Assembly (NCBI GenBank): GCA_902459845.2
Contig: CABPSV020000103.1
Coordinates: 1-20,361, forward strand
From: Hepatocystis sp. ex Piliocolobus tephrosceles
Taxonomy: Eukaryota > Apicomplexa > Aconoidasida > Haemosporida > Plasmodiidae
Reading direction: 5' to 3'
DNA: 20,361 nucleotides
Below are positions 17,852 through 20,361 of this stretch, in pieces (position 1 is the first letter of the stretch; the number at the start of each line of letters is the position of its first letter). The notes beneath the pieces were generated by a model that had not been told where the DNA came from, ran no database searches, and saw only the letters and a list, made by a program, of their open reading frames with translations. Made by a program: the position numbers and the translations under genes.

Positions 17852-20111
17852 TCACTTTAAAAAACGCACATCCGTGTCGTAGCGTTGTGCTATGCCATCC
17901 AACCCTTGCACAATAGAAGGGATTTCTTCCGTGTTGTAATTCATGTCTACTCCTTTATATACCCTCTGTTCATTTTCTTTTAATGTATTAATAAAGTATT
18001 TACACATTGTAGAATTCTCATTAAATTTTGTTATAAAACTAATCTGCTCTTCTACAGGAAATGTAGAATTATAGTTAATCAAATGTTCATGTTTATGTTC
18101 TTCGTCATATTCACGTTTATGTTCTTCGTCATATTCACGTTTATGTTCTTGGTTATACTTTTTTACACTTGTATTTATATACGTTTTTTCACTCTTAGTC
18201 GGTTCTTCTTTAAGGGAAAATCGACTTTCTGTGTTTATTGAAGATTCCGAGTGAAGCTCCCAAAGAAAGTACTTACTTTTATACGTACTTTGTTCCAATT
18301 CTTTTTTAATTGATGATATATTTAATAAACTAAAAAAATCGAATATGTATTTACACTGCCATTCTAAATAATTATAAGCTATAAAAAATTCAAAAGGGTT
18401 AATTATTTTTTTTGAGAAATCTTTTACTTCTATTAAACTATTTTCTGAACATGTTAATATAATATACATATCAATATCAGTAAAATTTTCTAATTTAGCA
18501 TTGTTTAATTTATTTGTAACTATAGTAAAACATCTTTTTTTATTTTTCCTTAATATGTATAAAATAACTTTTTTTAATTCTATATACATTTTCAAGTTTA
18601 CATTACCAATAAGAATTCCAAATACATCACATTCTTTGCATTTTTCTATTAAATTATATCTTTTTAAAAATATCCTATTTGTTTTTTCATTTTCTTTTTT
18701 TATTATAATTTTTTTTATTTTTTCATCATATACAGTTAAATATATATCATAGTCACACCCATATTCTAATAACACTCTGTTCAATAAATTATTATTTTCG
18801 TTTGAGACGATAAAAATGTTTCCATTGGAATTATCTTCGTCACTAGAATTATAACTTGTGAACATATTATCATCCTTTTTAACAATCTTACAAACAAAAC
18901 AATTTTCTTTTATATCATAAAAAACTTTAGCTAGTAACCTCCCACATAAAAAAGCATATATATTAAAAAAATCACTTGTAGTATTAAAATCAATACAACT
19001 GTTATAAAAACCATAGTATATTTTTTCTTTTAAATTATTTGCAATACATGGTAAGCTTATTATTGTATTTGTAAAAATAAGTTCGTTATTTCTGTTGTCA
19101 TTGTTTATGTTTTTCATTACTTCTGTTACTTCACTTACCTCGACGACTTGCTTTTTTTCTTCATCTTCTTTTCCTTCCCCCTTTCTTATTTCTTCTTCTT
19201 TATTAATTACTCCCTTGTTATTATCACTCTCAAACGAATTGCCATTTATTATTGTACCATTTACATCAAACACAACTTTGGTAATATTCGAAATGTTGTT
19301 ACTTATTTGTTTTTTGTTTATAAAACATTTTATTAGTTGTATCATATCAGTCGTATAGGTACAATTAGCTATTATGATATTATTATCTATGTATCCTTTT
19401 TTTTTTTTTTTTTTTTTTAAAAAATTCGTTCTTAACTAAAATTTCGTTCATGTTTGTATAATAATTATTATTTGTTATAATTTTTTGATTAAATACATAA
19501 AATGTAGGAATATATGGTGTACTAAAAGGGTAACATGAATGTCCGTAGTGAATGAGAAAGTCTGCATGAACATGGGCAGCACTAACATAGTCCTCGCAAC
19601 AATCATTTATTGTTGTATCTCCTAAAACGTAAACATTTACTTCGGTTGTGTTTGTACTTGTACTTGCATCTGTACTCGAACAGGTTGCATTTGTACTTGT
19701 ATTTATATTTGTACTTGTATTACTTGCACTTGAACATGTTGTATTCGTATTTTCTAGATTTGTATTTTCTAGATTTGTATTTGCTAGATTTGTATTTGCT
19801 AGATTTGTATTTTCTTGGCAACACTGTGTATGATAATTGTTACAGCAGCTGTTATTAACAGTGCCACTATCATCACTATAAGTAACAGACCCAACAGGTG
19901 TACTAAAAGAAGTGCTTGTAATATTCTTTATAACATGTCCTTGTCCCATTTCTTTCCATTTTGTTACTTTATCTTTTATTACATTTGTTATAAAAATTGA
20001 ATCTTCTAAAAAATAGTCAGGTAGTTGAATGGCTACATGTTTAAAACCGTAATCTACGATTATTTTTGAAACTAAGTCCAGCTCGTATTTTTTAAAAACA
20101 GCTAAATCCAT
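17852..20111 (-). CDS. DPH2: Diphthamide biosynthesis protein DPH2, frame interrupted by an A homopolymer
   Basis: DPH2 partners DPH1 in the radical-SAM-type complex that starts diphthamide synthesis on a histidine of eEF2, in the cytosol. The first part (20111 down to the A run) has YGFKHVAIQLPDYF, then VYVLGDTTINDCCEDY with cysteines 171-172, and DFLIHYGHSC with Cys193. The second part (19396 down to 17852) has NNIIIANCTY, then FLKRYNLIEKC, FGILIGN, NKLNNAKLENFTDIDMYIILTCSEN, PFEFFIAYNYLEW and the family-type end QGLDGIAQRY. The parts lie in different frames. A run of 22 A (19418-19397, sense strand) would have to be 21 or 24 long to join them, giving about 752 residues. As written, the first part ends at 19383 after KKRIHR. 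No plausible intron bridges the break. Inserts are a Cys/Asn/Thr-rich stretch (83-157) and acidic or Lys-rich linkers. Cysteines on both sides are kept, so decay seems unlikely. Confidence 0.88.
19397..19418 (-). other. 22-base A homopolymer (T on plus strand) at the DPH2 frame break
   Basis: On the sense strand TTTTTT is followed by 22 A and then GGATAC. Codon phase starts exactly at the first A, so 22 A gives seven Lys codons plus one extra base. That base shifts the frame into AGG ATA CAT AGA TAA. With 21 A the frame runs straight into the second DPH2 part. Confidence 0.95.
19743..19811 (-). repeat. 15-bp coding repeat, NTNL[AE] units in DPH2
   Basis: Five tandem 15-bp units (plus strand tagatttgtattt plus gc or tc) encode NTNLA or NTNLE pentapeptides at about residues 101-123, inside a Plasmodium-specific insertion that precedes the conserved Cys-containing strand. 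It is followed by further Cys/Ser/Thr/Asn low complexity. Confidence 0.88.
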
Positions 20112-20361
20112 TATTATGTTAATGCAAAATTCAAATAATGAAATAGTAAAAAAAAATACATGATAAATATATATGTATTACGCCTGTAATAATACGTAAA
20201 AACGTATATATACATATATATACATACATATATATGTATATATATATATATATGTATATTTATAAATAAAAAAAAAATAAATAAATAAATAAATAAATAA
20301 ATAAAAATAAATAAATAAAAATAAAAATAAATAATAAATATAAACGTAACAAGAAGTAATG
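20112..20361. other. 5' flank of DPH2
   Basis: AT-rich presumed promoter or leader of DPH2. It contains interrupted tatata/tacata runs (about 20203-20262) and an aaat tetranucleotide array (about 20277-20340). No gene seen before the window end. Confidence 0.7.

Noticed and set aside
19370..19440. A short intron to explain the DPH2 frame break (donor-like GTTAAG, acceptor-like ATAATAG)
   Set aside because: The stretch is A-rich with no pyrimidine tract before the acceptor, the donor is poor, and it would remove conserved-looking strand sequence. A one-base homopolymer difference is simpler.

Overview
The window is nuclear DNA of an apicomplexan, almost certainly a Plasmodium species. Intergenic DNA is extremely A+T rich, with long poly(dA:dT) and (TA)n runs. 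Proteins carry Asn/Lys/Asp-rich insertions, the introns are short with T-rich 3' ends, and every ancestral eukaryotic gene present reads as a Plasmodium-type ortholog. From memory, P. falciparum also has a RecQ/WRN-like helicase next to beta-COP. The species cannot be fixed from sequence alone.

Layout, left to right. (1) 288-4100, minus: a RecQ-family DNA helicase (WRN-like) with helicase, zinc, winged-helix and HRDC-like regions and a low-complexity tail. (2) 5958-10568, minus, three exons: the coatomer beta subunit (beta-COP). The two C-terminal exons are short, and I placed them from splice sites and conserved protein sequence. (3) 10569-13850: a 3.3 kb divergent intergenic region, with a roughly 455-bp 14-mer minisatellite just upstream of the beta-COP start. 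(4) 13851-15074, plus: mitochondrial ribosomal protein uL15m. (5) 15722-16444, minus: a three-pass ER membrane protein of the BAP29/BAP31 family. (6) 17852-20111, minus: the diphthamide biosynthesis protein DPH2. Its reading frame is broken in this sequence by a 22-base A homopolymer, yet the conserved parts on both sides look intact.

The genes are housekeeping functions and not an operon: DNA repair, COPI vesicle coats, mitochondrial translation, ER membrane protein handling, and eEF2 modification. The more unusual content lies between and inside them. Most intergenic intervals carry their own minisatellite. Two neighbouring genes carry Ser-Gly repeats built from the same DNA motif. Several GC-rich islands in AT-rich spacers (notably 17501-17648) could be structured RNAs. 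A short minus-strand frame at 5041-5160 has coding-like composition. I found no tRNA, rRNA, CRISPR array, transposon or viral gene. I did not find a clearly new multi-gene system; the best leads are the split DPH2 frame, the 17.5 kb GC-rich island and the beta-COP leader minisatellite.
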